DNA from: an uncultured Clostridia bacterium
GTDB taxonomy: Bacteria; Bacillota; Clostridia; Saccharofermentanales; Saccharofermentanaceae
Assembly: GCA_937876985.1 (NCBI GenBank)
Contig: CALEFT010000009.1
Coordinates: 15,697-79,696, forward strand
Length of the DNA stretch: 64,000 nucleotides
Direction of reading: 5' to 3'
Shown here: in pieces, positions 34,502-43,284 of the stretch
How the letters are laid out: each line of letters starts with the position of its first letter
Position numbering within the stretch: the first letter of the stretch is position 1
Notes under the pieces: model-generated
Databases searched by the model: none
Told to the model about the DNA's origin: nothing
The model's input: only the letters and a program-made list of their open reading frames with translations
Position numbers and translations under genes: made by a program

Positions 34502-36280
34502 ATGGTAGATTTTAATGATGAGATTCAGAGAGGAATGTATAGACATACTACTTCTCATATTATGGCACAGGCAGTAAAGAGATTATGGCCAGAGACTAAG
34601 CTTGCAATCGGTCCGAAGATTGATGATGGCTTCTACTATGATTTTGATAGAGCGGAGGCTTTTACAGCAGAGGATCTTAAGGCAATCGAAGCTGAGATGA
34701 AGAAGATTATTAAGGAGAATCTAGTTCTTGAGCGCTTCGAATTACCAAGAGAAGAAGCTATTAAGTTTATGCAGGAGAAGAATGAGCCTTTCAAGGTAGA
34801 GCTAATTAATGATCTTCCTGAAGACGCAGTAATTTCCTTTTATAAGCAGGGAGAGTTTGTTGACCTTTGTGCTGGTCCTCATATTGAGAGAACTGGTGAG
34901 ATTAAGGCTTTTAAGCTTACTTCTGCAGCTGCTGCATACTGGAGAGGTGATTCAAATAGAGAGACACTTCAGAGAATTTATGGAACAAGCTTCCCAACTA
35001 AGGAGATGCTCAATGAGTATTTGACAAGACTAGAAGAAGCAAAGAAGCGTGACCATAACAAGATTGGTAGAGAACTTGAGTATTTTACAACAGTAGATTA
35101 CATTGGCCAGGGCTTGCCAATTATGCTTGCAAAGGGTTCTAAGGTTGTACAGATTCTTCAGCGTTGGGTTGAGGATGAGGAAGCAAAGAGAGGCTGTATC
35201 CTAACAAAGACTCCTCTTATGGCTAAGCGTGATCTTTATAAGATTTCTGGTCACTGGGATCACTATCGTGATGGTATGTTTATTATGGGAGACCCAGACG
35301 ACGAGTCTAGCGAGTGCTTTGCGCTTCGTCCAATGACATGTCCATTCCAGTATCAGGTATATTTGAATAGACAGCGTTCTTATCGTGATCTTCCAATGAG
35401 ACTTACTGAGACATCAACTCTTTTCCGTAACGAGGAATCAGGTGAGATGCATGGACTTATTCGTGTTCGTCAGTTTACTATTTCTGAAGGTCACTACATT
35501 CTTCGTCCAGACCAGCTCGAAGAGGAGTTCAAGAACTGCCTTGAGCTAGCTAAGTATTGTCTTGATACAGTTGGACTTCTTGATGACTGTACATTCCGCT
35601 TCTCACAGTGGGATCCAGCAAACCCAAAGAACAAGTACGAGGGTACAGCAGAGCAGTGGAATGAAGCTCAGGATGCTATGGCTAAGATTCTTGACAATCT
35701 TGGAGTTGAGTATTCTATCGGTATTGACGAGGCTGCTTTCTATGGTCCTAAGCTCGACATTCAGTACAAGAATGTTTACGGCAAGGAGGATACACTCGTT
35801 ACAATTCAGATTGATATGCTTTTAGCACAGAAGTTCGGAATGGAATATGTTGATGCAGATGGTTCTAAGAAGAATCCATATATCATTCACAGAACAAGCC
35901 TTGGCTGCTATGAGAGAACTCTTGCTTACCTCCTCGAAAAGTATGCAGGCGTACTTCCACTTTGGATGGCTCCAGAGCAGGCTAGAATCCTTCCAATCTC
36001 CGATAAGCAGATCGATAAGGCATACGAGGTTCGTGATTACCTACGCTCACTTGGACTACGTGTTGAGGTTGACGACCGTAATGAGAAGGTTGGTAAGAAG
36101 ATTCGCGAGGCTCGTCTTGATAAGCTAATCTACTGGCTCGTAATTGGTGACCAGGAAGTTGAGAATAATACAGTAGCTGTAAGTTCAAGATTCGAGCAGG
36201 GTTCAGAAGTTCTCTCAATCGAGGATTGCGGAAAGAAGCTTCTTGATGAAGTAGAGAAGAAGATTCGTCGTAATGTTTGA
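34502..36280 (+). CDS. thrS: Threonyl-tRNA synthetase lacking the TGS domain
   Basis: 592 residues against about 640 in E. coli; the N-terminal TGS domain is missing and the protein begins just before the editing domain. The ATG follows AGGAGGTAAAACAT, so the start is secure. Editing-site residues remain (HTTSH about residue 16, DLCAGPHIERTG). Catalytic zinc residues remain: Cys in RPMTCPFQYQ, His in EGHYILRP, His in IIHRTSLGC. Motif 2 (TLFRNEESGEMHGLIRVR) and motif 3 (SLGCYERTLAYLLEKY) are present. The anticodon-binding domain covers about 495-592. The CPFQ in place of the usual CPGH marks a divergent subtype known in Clostridia. It is controlled by the T-box upstream. Confidence 0.95.
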   Translation: MVDFNDEIQRGMYRHTTSHIMAQAVKRLWPETKLAIGPKIDDGFYYDFDRAEAFTAEDLKAIEAEMKKIIKENLVLERFELPREEAIKFMQEKNEPFKVELINDLPEDAVISFYKQGEFVDLCAGPHIERTGEIKAFKLTSAAAAYWRGDSNRETLQRIYGTSFPTKEMLNEYLTRLEEAKKRDHNKIGRELEYFTTVDYIGQGLPIMLAKGSKVVQILQRWVEDEEAKRGCILTKTPLMAKRDLYKISGHWDHYRDGMFIMGDPDDESSECFALRPMTCPFQYQVYLNRQRSYRDLPMRLTETSTLFRNEESGEMHGLIRVRQFTISEGHYILRPDQLEEEFKNCLELAKYCLDTVGLLDDCTFRFSQWDPANPKNKYEGTAEQWNEAQDAMAKILDNLGVEYSIGIDEAAFYGPKLDIQYKNVYGKEDTLVTIQIDMLLAQKFGMEYVDADGSKKNPYIIHRTSLGCYERTLAYLLEKYAGVLPLWMAPEQARILPISDKQIDKAYEVRDYLRSLGLRVEVDDRNEKVGKKIREARLDKLIYWLVIGDQEVENNTVAVSSRFEQGSEVLSIEDCGKKLLDEVEKKIRRNV

Positions 36281-36309
36281 TTAGTAAATTTGATAAATCA
36301 TTAAATTGT

Positions 36310-36338
36310 AAGGGACAGTCATATGGCTGTCCCTTTTT
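36310..36338 (+). terminator. Intrinsic terminator after thrS
   Basis: AAGGGACAG, loop TCATATGG, CTGTCCCTT, then TTTT. Confidence 0.9.
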
Positions 36339-36433
36339 ATATATTTACATGTAAATTGGTGATACAGTAAGAGATACACGCATTCTTATTATTAGTTATT
36401 GATAGCAGTTTAATTGTTATGAATAACCTTATT

Positions 36434-36510
36434 TGGTCGGAGTGAGAAGACTCGAACTTCCGGCCCCTTGCTCCCGAAGCAAGTGCTCTACCACCTGAGC
36501 TACACCCCGA
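36434..36510 (-). tRNA. tRNA-Pro (anticodon CGG)
   Basis: On the minus strand the gene starts TCGGGGTGTAGCTCAG and ends with encoded CCA (36434-36436). The acceptor stem TCGGGGT pairs with ACTCCGA with one G-U. D-loop GGTGGTAGAGC, anticodon stem CTTGC/GCAAG, loop TTCGGGA with CGG at 34-36, and T-loop TTCGAGT are all present. A complete cloverleaf of 77 bases including CCA. It lies alone between thrS and the MATE gene, on the opposite strand. Confidence 0.96.
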
Positions 36511-36621
36511 TAATAGTCAATATTTTAGACCTAGTTATATAAATTATCAACAATTTGCATAACTATTTGTGTATGGAAAGAGGACTATGAAAAGAGTATA
36601 TTTCTATTGGAGGGAATATGT

Positions 36622-38040
36622 ATGGCAAATAGTGGTTACAAGCACAAGGATTTTACTAAGGGTAGCATGACAATGAATATTATTCGTCAAGCTATTCCGC
36701 TTATTGTGGCTCAGTTTGCTCAGATTTTATATAGTACTGTAGATAGGATTTATATAGGACATATTCCTGAATATGGTTCTGCGGCACTTACAGGACTTGG
36801 AATCACTTTTCCTATCGTTTCACTAGTTTCGGCTTTTACTATGCTTTGGGGACTTGGCGGTACGCCACGCTTTTCGATAGAGAGAGGTAAGGGTAATAAT
36901 GAGAAGGCAATGAAGATTCTCGGCAATTCTTTAAGTCTTCTGATTTGTACTAGCCTTATTCTGACAGTGGTTTTGTATTTGTTCATGGAACCGATTATGG
37001 TTGCTTTTGGCGCGAGTAATGTGACGCTTCCTTATGCGGTGAAGTATTTACGGATATATTTGCTTGGCACGCCGTTTCTGATGATTGGTAGCGGAATGAA
37101 TTATTACATTTCTTCTCTTGGGCATCCTGGTGTGGCAATGGTTACGACAATGTCGGGTGCGTTTATTAATCTTGTACTAGATCCGATTCTGATATTCGCA
37201 TTTGATATGGGAATTGAGGGTGCTGCTATTGCTACGATAGTATCTCAGCTTTTTAGTTTTGTTTGGGTAATCTCATATTTCTATAATCCTACACATAATG
37301 CTAGGCCTAGTGTTAGTGACATGAAGCTGTCCTTCGGCACAATCTGGAGCATTTTCTCGATGGGAATAACTAACTTCATGGTAGAAGCTACTAATTGTGC
37401 TATGCAGATAGTTTATAATGTATCGCTTAAGCATTATGGTGGAGACGACTATATTACTGTAATGACTGTTGTTAATTCGATTAGAGCAATTATGGGACTT
37501 ATGGTTAATGGTCTTATGTCTGGGGCGCAACCTGTACTTGGATTTAATTATGGTGCAAAGAGATACGATAGAGTATGTAAGGGAATTCGTGTGAATACGC
37601 TTCTTGGTGTATCTTATTCTGCAATTACTTGGCTTGCGGTTGCTCTTTTCCCTGGTGCATTTATGAGATTATTTACACCTGATGTAGAGATTATTGAACT
37701 AGGTACAAAGTATTTGAAGATTTTCTTCATGGCATATATCTTTATGTCCTTGCAGTTTGTAGGACAGTCTACGTTTATGTCGCTAGGTAAGACGATTTAT
37801 TCGCTATGCTTTACTACGCTTCGTAAGGTAATAATTGTTATTCCTATGACTATTCTTTTGCCAATGACGTCCGTTTTTGCAAACGACAGAATTGCTGGTA
37901 TTTTCTGGGCTGAGCCAATATCGAACATTATTGGTGGAACGGCCTGCATTGTAACAATGTATTTCACAGTTTATAGAAAACTAAGTAAGCTAGCATCTAC
38001 TGTTAATGAAGCGGATACCAGCGTTGCAAAGAATAGTTGA
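36622..38040 (+). CDS. MATE-family multidrug/sodium efflux transporter
   Basis: 472 residues from the ATG at 36622 after TTGGAGGGAATATGT. Twelve hydrophobic segments in two homologous halves. Characteristic stretches are IRQAIPLIVAQFAQILYSTVDRIYIGH near the N-terminus, LGLGGTPRFSIERGKGN-like WGLGGTPRFSIERG, and NGLMSGAQPVLGFNYGAKRYDRV in the second half, as in DinF/NorM-like MATE proteins. It exports cationic compounds against Na+ or H+; the substrate is unknown. It stands alone between tRNA-Pro and the SulP gene. Confidence 0.92.
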   Translation: MANSGYKHKDFTKGSMTMNIIRQAIPLIVAQFAQILYSTVDRIYIGHIPEYGSAALTGLGITFPIVSLVSAFTMLWGLGGTPRFSIERGKGNNEKAMKILGNSLSLLICTSLILTVVLYLFMEPIMVAFGASNVTLPYAVKYLRIYLLGTPFLMIGSGMNYYISSLGHPGVAMVTTMSGAFINLVLDPILIFAFDMGIEGAAIATIVSQLFSFVWVISYFYNPTHNARPSVSDMKLSFGTIWSIFSMGITNFMVEATNCAMQIVYNVSLKHYGGDDYITVMTVVNSIRAIMGLMVNGLMSGAQPVLGFNYGAKRYDRVCKGIRVNTLLGVSYSAITWLAVALFPGAFMRLFTPDVEIIELGTKYLKIFFMAYIFMSLQFVGQSTFMSLGKTIYSLCFTTLRKVIIVIPMTILLPMTSVFANDRIAGIFWAEPISNIIGGTACIVTMYFTVYRKLSKLASTVNEADTSVAKNS

Positions 38041-38120
38041 CAACAAAGTGAGCCTTTGACGAAGGTTATTTTGTGCAATGTATTAACGATTGATTTTATA
38101 AATAAGGTGTATATTTGATT

Positions 38121-38164
38121 GTGGTTGCTTTTCGAGAGGGGAAGAAGGGCGACCACTAATTTTT
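38121..38164 (+). repeat. Copy 3 of conserved hairpin element
   Basis: The 16-mer core TGCTTTTCGAGAGGGG is at 38126-38141. GTGGTTGC (38121-38128) pairs with GCGACCAC (38149-38156) with one G-U, leaving a 20-base loop, followed by TAATTTTTG. It lies 23-66 bases before the SulP gene. The stem sequence is unrelated to copy 1 or 4 although the loop start is identical. Confidence 0.7.
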
Positions 38165-38186
38165 GTTATGAAGATTGAGGTAATTT

Positions 38187-39950
38187 ATGAGTAAGGAAAG
38201 AAGACCTTTTGGCGCGCATTTTGCGAAAATCATCCGCAACGAATTTGCAGGATATAATAAGCAGAAATTCATTGGCGATTTAGCTTCGGGTATTACAGTT
38301 GGTGCGGTTGCGCTTCCGCTAGCGCTTGCTTTTGGTGCAGCTAGCGTTGATGCGGCTCATGCTGCAGTAGGTATTGCAGGTGGTCTCATTACAGCGATTA
38401 TTGCTGGTCTGATTAGTGGTCTTCTTGGCGGCGGTTCTTTCCAAATCTCTGGTCCAACAGGTGCGATGGCAGTTGTTCTTGGAACTATCGTTTCTGGTCA
38501 ATATGGTCTAACTGGAATGTTCCTGGCTACATTTATCTCTGGTATGCTACTTCTTGTGTGCGGCCTTCTTAGATTTGGAAAGCTAGTGCAGTTTATTCCA
38601 AAGCCTGTAGTTACTGGTTTTACTTCTGGTATTGCTTGTGTAATTGCTATTGGTCAGCTTGGAAATGCTTTTGGCGTAGAGGCTTCTGGTGAGACTACAA
38701 TCGATAAGGTTATGTGCTTTATTGATAATATTAAGAATACAGATTTCTTAACTCTTGGACTTACTCTCGCAGTAATTGTCTTTATGTTTATCTATCCAAA
38801 GAAGCTTGCGAAATATGTACCAGCTTCCCTTGTATCCATTATTATCGTTACAGCTGTTGTTGCTATTCTCGGGCTTGATGTAAGAACAATTGGTGACATT
38901 CCTCGTTCACTAATAAATTCCGAGACACTTCTCATTACAGATATTAATCTAACAATGATTAAGGATGTCGCTTCTTATGCGATTACTATCGCGCTCCTTG
39001 GTATGATCGAGAGCCTTCTTTGCGGTACTTGTGCTGCCTCAATGAAGAAGGAGAAGTTCGATTCTAATGTAGAACTCATCGCTCAGGGTGTGGCAAATAT
39101 GGTCGTTCCATTCTTAGGTGGCGTTCCATCTACTGCAGCAATCGCACGTACTTCTGTAGCAATCAAAAGTGGCAGCAATACACGTCTAACTTCTGTGTTC
39201 CAGTCACTATTCCTTGTTGCTTGTATGTTTGTTTTGTCTCCAGTAATCGCTCTTGTTCCATATGCAGCTTTAGCTGGCGTACTAATCGTGACTGCTATCA
39301 AGATGAACGAGTTCGAGGAAATTGGCATCTACTTCAAGCGTAAGCTTGGCGACACTATCGTTTTATTCTTGCTTACAATGATTGCAACTATCATTCTTGA
39401 CCTTACATATGCCATCATCATAGGTGTTGCAGCAAGTATGCTAATGATGATTTCTAAGCTTGCTGCTATCAAGGTTACAGTCGAGGAAGAAACTCTCTTA
39501 GACGAAGATAGCGCTGTTGTATATAGCGTAGGCGCGTACTTCTTTGCTAACGGCAAGCAGCTTAAGCAGGCCATCTCAAAAAGCCGCACATACAAAAACT
39601 ACATCCTATCCTTCCGTGGTGTCGTATATATCGACCTTACTGCAGAACAGTCTTTTATCGAAGCAATCGAATATATTAAGTCACTTGGTGCATCTTATTG
39701 TATCGTTGGCCTTAATCCTGACCTCGAAGTTTCTCTTGAGAAGGTTGGATTTTTCGAGAAGGTCTCTCGTGATGTAGTGTTTGCTAATCTTGAGGATTAT
39801 ATCGCAAGCGAAGCAAGTAATATCAACAATAAAAGCGAGTCTTCTACAAACGAAGATAAGCTAGCTATTACTAATAATGCTTCTAACGATGAAGTAATCC
39901 AAGAACAAAAGCAGCATGTAAAGCTTGAAGATATTTTTGAGGTGAAGTAA
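38187..39950 (+). CDS. SulP/SLC26-family anion transporter with STAS domain
   Basis: 587 residues. The membrane part (about 20-430) shows SulP features: GDLASGITVGAVALPLALAFG, SGPTGAMAVVLGTIV, GFTSGIACVIAIGQLG, PFLGGVPSTAAIARTSVAIKSG and LAGVLIVTAIKM. The cytoplasmic STAS domain follows (about 435-550), with ILSFRGVVYIDLTAEQSF. A charged tail of 35 residues ends the protein. Family substrates include sulfate, bicarbonate and dicarboxylates; the actual anion is not predictable. A conserved hairpin element lies in the leader. Confidence 0.92.
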   Translation: MSKERRPFGAHFAKIIRNEFAGYNKQKFIGDLASGITVGAVALPLALAFGAASVDAAHAAVGIAGGLITAIIAGLISGLLGGGSFQISGPTGAMAVVLGTIVSGQYGLTGMFLATFISGMLLLVCGLLRFGKLVQFIPKPVVTGFTSGIACVIAIGQLGNAFGVEASGETTIDKVMCFIDNIKNTDFLTLGLTLAVIVFMFIYPKKLAKYVPASLVSIIIVTAVVAILGLDVRTIGDIPRSLINSETLLITDINLTMIKDVASYAITIALLGMIESLLCGTCAASMKKEKFDSNVELIAQGVANMVVPFLGGVPSTAAIARTSVAIKSGSNTRLTSVFQSLFLVACMFVLSPVIALVPYAALAGVLIVTAIKMNEFEEIGIYFKRKLGDTIVLFLLTMIATIILDLTYAIIIGVAASMLMMISKLAAIKVTVEEETLLDEDSAVVYSVGAYFFANGKQLKQAISKSRTYKNYILSFRGVVYIDLTAEQSFIEAIEYIKSLGASYCIVGLNPDLEVSLEKVGFFEKVSRDVVFANLEDYIASEASNINNKSESSTNEDKLAITNNASNDEVIQEQKQHVKLEDIFEVK

Positions 39951-40001
39951 GACTACGCCCAAAACAACTCAAAATTGCTACCTGAAATTTCATATCTTTG
40001 T

Positions 40002-40007
40002 TATAAT
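40002..40007 (+). promoter_or_regulatory. Predicted -10 box before thyA
   Basis: TATAAT within GTTATAATTG, 47 bases before the thyA GTG start. The -35 region is not well defined (TTGCTA at 39975, spacer too long). Confidence 0.45.
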
Positions 40008-40053
40008 TGTTATTGTATTTCTTATGATACTTAATCGATGGGAGGACAATAAC

Positions 40054-40887
40054 GTGAGCTATGCAGATGATATTTTTGATGCAAATATAAGAGAAATCCT
40101 TAATTCTGGTATCTCTACAGAGAACGAGAAGGTAAGACCACATTGGGCTGACGATGGTGCTCCAGCATATACACTTAAGAAGTTTGGTGTAGTTAATCGT
40201 TATGATTTATCTAAGGAATTCCCTATAATGACGCAGCGTTATATCAATTTCAAGGCTGCAGTTGATGAGCTTCTTTGGATTTGGCAGAAGAAATCCAACA
40301 ATGTAAACGAACTCAATTCTCACATTTGGGATGCTTGGGCGGATGAGACTGGCTCTATTGGTAAGGCATATGGCTACCAGCTTGGTGTAAAGCATCAATA
40401 TAAAGAAGGCATGATGGACCAGGTAGATAGAGTTCTCTTCGACCTTAAGAATAACCCACAAAGTCGTCGCATCATGACAAATATTTATGTACATCAGGAT
40501 TTGCACGAGATGAACCTCTATCCTTGTGCGTATTCTATGACATTTAATGTTACTGGCAATAAGCTCAATGCAATCTTGAATCAAAGAAGTAACGATATGC
40601 TTGTAGCAAACTCATGGAATGTCTGTCAGTACGCTGTTCTTGTACACCTATTTGCCAGATGCTCCGGCCTAGAAGTAGGTGAATTTGTTCATGTAATCGC
40701 CGATGCACATGTATATGATCGTCATATTCCGATTGTAGAAGAACTAATTGAGCGACCAAAGTTTGCTGCTCCTAAGCTAGTTCTTGATGAAGGAATCACA
40801 GATTTCTATGAATTTACAACTGATAATATTCATCTTGAAGGATACGAATATGGTCCAAAGATTACAAAAATCCCTGTGGCCGTATAA
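40054..40887 (+). CDS. thyA: Thymidylate synthase
   Basis: 277 residues from a GTG at 40054, chosen because CGATGGGAGGACAATAAC precedes it. It methylates dUMP to dTMP with methylene-THF. Catalytic Cys is in NLYPCAYSMTFNV; the residue after Cys is Ala, where E. coli has His. The dUMP-binding segment is NQRSNDMLVANSWNVCQYAV, and the DAHVYDRHI segment near residue 210 is the usual D-x-H-x-Y motif. This variant pattern is familiar from Clostridia. folA follows by 14 bases, so the DHF formed is recycled by the next gene. Confidence 0.95.
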   Translation: MSYADDIFDANIREILNSGISTENEKVRPHWADDGAPAYTLKKFGVVNRYDLSKEFPIMTQRYINFKAAVDELLWIWQKKSNNVNELNSHIWDAWADETGSIGKAYGYQLGVKHQYKEGMMDQVDRVLFDLKNNPQSRRIMTNIYVHQDLHEMNLYPCAYSMTFNVTGNKLNAILNQRSNDMLVANSWNVCQYAVLVHLFARCSGLEVGEFVHVIADAHVYDRHIPIVEELIERPKFAAPKLVLDEGITDFYEFTTDNIHLEGYEYGPKITKIPVAV

Positions 40888-40901
40888 CTGGAGGTTTATT
40901 A

Positions 40902-41399
40902 ATGATAGCAATTTCCGCTGTAGATAGAAATTGGGCAATAGGCAATAAGGGTGACTTGCTTATATCTTTGCCAGAAGATCAGAAGGGAGTGTTCAGGAAA
41001 TATACAGCTGGACATACAGTTCTATTTGGTCGTAAGACATTAGCTACTTTTCCTGGCGAGAGACTTTTACCAAAGCGCCTTAATATTGTTCTTTCTAGAA
41101 ACACTTCTTATGAGAAGGAGGGAGCCTTAGTACTTCATTCTATCGAGGAAGCTGTCAAGTACGAGAAGGAGCATCCAGAAGAGACCATCTTTGTAATAGG
41201 TGGCGCAGAGATTTATCGCACAATGCTCCCTTACTGTGACAAGGCAATTATCACATATATTAATGCTACATTCGAAGCAGATGCATATTTCCCAAATTTA
41301 GACGAGCTTTCAGATTGGAAGCTTGTATCAGAAGAGCCTTCAATCATGAGCGAAAAGGGCGTTTCCTTCATAGTTCGCCACTATGAGCGTAACAATTAA
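40902..41399 (+). CDS. folA: Dihydrofolate reductase
   Basis: 165 residues. It reduces DHF to THF with NADPH. Signatures: ISAVDRNWAIGNKGDLLISLPED (substrate side; Glu/Asp position at about 27 is Glu-Asp in LPEDQK), VLFGRKTLATFP (NADPH binding) and FVIGGAEIYRTMLPYCDKAIIT. Typical single-domain chromosomal form. It is co-transcribed with thyA, ending at the terminator at 41442. Confidence 0.95.
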   Translation: MIAISAVDRNWAIGNKGDLLISLPEDQKGVFRKYTAGHTVLFGRKTLATFPGERLLPKRLNIVLSRNTSYEKEGALVLHSIEEAVKYEKEHPEETIFVIGGAEIYRTMLPYCDKAIITYINATFEADAYFPNLDELSDWKLVSEEPSIMSEKGVSFIVRHYERNN

Positions 41400-41441
41400 A
41401 AGATATTAGTTGTATTTGTTTGATATATGACATTGTTTTAT

Positions 41442-41473
41442 GCAAGGTGCACAAAAAGTGCACCTTGTTTTTG
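41442..41473 (+). terminator. Intrinsic terminator after folA
   Basis: GCAAGGTGCAC, loop AAAAA, GTGCACCTTGT, then TTTTG. Confidence 0.9.
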
Positions 41474-41495
41474 TATATAATATACAACAAAGTCG

Positions 41496-41524
41496 TTGAC
41501 TGAGTGTGGGTTGAGTAATAATAT
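41496..41524 (+). promoter_or_regulatory. Predicted strong promoter of the 86-aa gene
   Basis: TTGACT at 41496-41501, a 17-base spacer and TAATAT at 41519-41524. The leader is about 50 bases with an AAAGGAGGTAATTAAA ribosome site, one of the best matches in the window. Confidence 0.7.
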
Positions 41525-41583
41525 AAGGGTGTCCATAAGGGACAAGGAAATGAGAATAAGTATTACCAAAGGAGGTAATTAAA

Positions 41584-41844
41584 ATGAAAGCATTTTTGAT
41601 GAACAACGTTGAAGTTTCTAAGCTTATGCAGGCTCTTGATGCTTGTAAGGGTGATGTAATGTTAATCACTGAAGAGGGTGACCGTTTTAACCTCAAGTCT
41701 AAGCTTAGCCAGATCACAGGTATCATGAAGCTCATCGAGGGTGGTATTCTTGTAAAGGCAAAGATTTACTGCTCAGACCCAGATGATGAGGCAATGCTCT
41801 TCAGACTTAACCTATTCGGAGAGGTTGAAGACATGGAAGGCTAA
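41584..41844 (+). CDS. Small soluble protein of unknown function (86 aa)
   Basis: 86 residues, no signal peptide or TM segment. The sequence alternates strands and one helix (MNNVEVSKLMQALDACKGDV, then LITEEGDRFNLKSKLSQ). It resembles in outline PTS-HPr-like or DUF-type regulators of Clostridia: a Leu/Lys-rich helix followed by ILVKAKIYCSDPDDEAMLF. I cannot place it in a family. It has its own strong promoter, excellent ribosome site and terminator, and compact codon use, so it is a real, probably highly expressed single-gene unit. Confidence 0.75.
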   Translation: MKAFLMNNVEVSKLMQALDACKGDVMLITEEGDRFNLKSKLSQITGIMKLIEGGILVKAKIYCSDPDDEAMLFRLNLFGEVEDMEG

Positions 41845-41884
41845 TCCCTTCTTAACATCACAAATTATACTATTTTGATATGGA

Positions 41885-41914
41885 AGACCAAGTAATTCGT
41901 TACTTGGTCTTTTT
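41885..41914 (+). terminator. Intrinsic terminator after the 86-aa gene
   Basis: AGACCAAGTAA, loop TTCG (UUCG tetraloop), TTACTTGGTCT, then TTTT. Confidence 0.92.
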
Positions 41915-42015
41915 ATCTTAACTTGGGAAAATGGGCATATATCTTATGATACGTGTGATGGAAAAGAAGAGTTTCAAAAACATAAAAAAATTAAAGTTTC
42001 GAAAATGGTGAAGAT

Positions 42016-42060
42016 ATGAAGACGATTGTAAGAGAAAGATATTTAGAAAGAATAAAATGA
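42016..42060 (+). pseudogene. Possible N-terminal remnant of a DUF4143-type AAA ATPase
   Basis: MKTIVRERYLERIK followed by TGA. The N-terminus of this ATPase family is recalled as MKxIxRxxYLxxLxxxxxxxxIKxxxGxRRxGKS; here only the first 14 residues remain. Weak evidence because the match is short. Confidence 0.3.
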
Positions 42061-42212
42061 ATTATTCAAATTCTAATAGAGATATTTTGTTTGAGTTGGG
42101 GGATATTTTATCAGTAGATAGTGAGTGTATAGCATATTCGAAAACTAGGCAAGGATTTGGTAATATATCCTCAAGTCTACTTTTCTTCAAATTGAAAGAC
42201 AGTTATATGTAA
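42057..42212 (+). CDS. Doubtful 51-codon ORF in decayed region
   Basis: MNYSNSNRDILFELGDIL to FFKLKDSYM, overlapping the preceding remnant by four bases (ATGA). No ribosome site. The composition is plausible for protein, and the FELGDILSVDSECIAYSK part could be a fragment of a larger gene. Kept with low confidence. Confidence 0.2.
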   Translation: MNYSNSNRDILFELGDILSVDSECIAYSKTRQGFGNISSSLLFFKLKDSYM

Positions 42213-42463
42213 AAAAAGGGGAATATCAGCTTACAATTTAAGTTGTAGGTCAAATGTTTGATATAAGCATTTAATAGTGCTAATCTATAATGCTTCTTTG
42301 ACAATTCCTCAGGGTCTATAAAGACATAACAAATAAAGCAGATTTAACTATCGTTTACAGTACGAAGATTTGCCTCATTCTTCACTGTTAAATACAAATA
42401 TTATGTTATAATGTGATATGTGAAAATTTGCCCATTGGGGTCATGAATTAGATGGAGTTTAAC

Positions 42464-43252
42464 ATGCAGAAGTATGTATTTAATGCAAGAGATATTGCCG
42501 CATATATTAAGTGGTTTTCAGTGCCTAGTTATCTGGAGACGACTTATATGCAGTATGTATTTAGTCTTGGAAAGCTCGTACTTGCTAAGCCACTAACTCA
42601 TGATTTTGAATTTTTTAAGCACGAGGTGTATCGTGAACTCTATTATTTGTGGGCAAATGGATTCGAGAATGACAAATCTGATATTTCTAATATGCATCAG
42701 GATGGAATGGTGTCATTGATTTGTGATCAAGAATGTATAAATCTTGAGTCATATATGAAGCTAATTACTATGCATTTGATTTTTTCTCAGAATCTACCAT
42801 ATGTTCGTTTGAATTTTTCTGGGTTGCCACTAACATTGTCCTTAGATTGTGAATATGAGGTATTTGAAGCAAATGTTGTTAAGGCAATTAAGAAGTTAAA
42901 TCTATGTTGTAGAGATCAGTTTGGTAAGCCTTTTGATATCGAACTTGGCGTTCCAGATGAGGTTTTGTGTGTATCACTTGAAGAAGATATTAGACAATAT
43001 CTGATTAGCAAGGGCGATTTCAAGTCTACACTTAGACTTCGTGAGAAAGAATTTATGACAGAGCTTAAGATTAAGTCAGCAGAATTAAATGGTAATGTTA
43101 AAGCGCTGATGAATAATTTAATAAAGCCTTCTTCTCGTAAGAGCAATGCTAAGAAGGCTGAGCCGGTTGTGTATGAGACGAGTATGCAGGCGAAGGACTC
43201 TCGAACACAGCCGCATGGAGCAAGTGGAATTGAAAGAAGCTCCAAGAAATAA
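42464..43252 (+). CDS. Conserved-looking soluble protein of unknown function
   Basis: 262 residues. The start at 42464 (MQKYVFNARDIAAYIKWF) is preferred because ATGGAG lies 8-10 bases upstream; an in-frame ATG exists at 42452 without a site. There is no signal peptide, TM segment or recognised motif. Residues 1-190 look globular, with many Leu and Tyr. The Lys/Ser-rich last 60 residues (KPSSRKSNAKKAEPV onward) look disordered. It lies 32 bases before the activase gene and is probably co-transcribed with it. Function unknown. Confidence 0.7.
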   Translation: MQKYVFNARDIAAYIKWFSVPSYLETTYMQYVFSLGKLVLAKPLTHDFEFFKHEVYRELYYLWANGFENDKSDISNMHQDGMVSLICDQECINLESYMKLITMHLIFSQNLPYVRLNFSGLPLTLSLDCEYEVFEANVVKAIKKLNLCCRDQFGKPFDIELGVPDEVLCVSLEEDIRQYLISKGDFKSTLRLREKEFMTELKIKSAELNGNVKALMNNLIKPSSRKSNAKKAEPVVYETSMQAKDSRTQPHGASGIERSSKK

Positions 43253-43284
43253 TAGTATAAGGAAGAAGGAAGGGCATTTTTAAG

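Larger units (their letters stand above)
41915..42463. other. Intergenic stretch with decayed coding remnants
   Basis: About 550 bases with no convincing gene. A 14-codon ORF (42016-42060, MKTIVRERYLERIK) resembles the first residues of DUF4143-type AAA ATPases (MKxIxRxxYLxxL), then stops. It overlaps a 51-codon ORF at 42057-42212. The rest (42213-42400) is AT-rich and full of stops. A TATAAT at 42407-42412 may serve the next gene. This looks like the remains of a deleted gene. Confidence 0.5.

Noticed and set aside
38041..38085. Terminator after the MATE gene (ACAAAGTGAGCCTT / AAGGTTATTTTGT)
   Set aside because: The stem has mismatches and no clear T-run; too weak to annotate.
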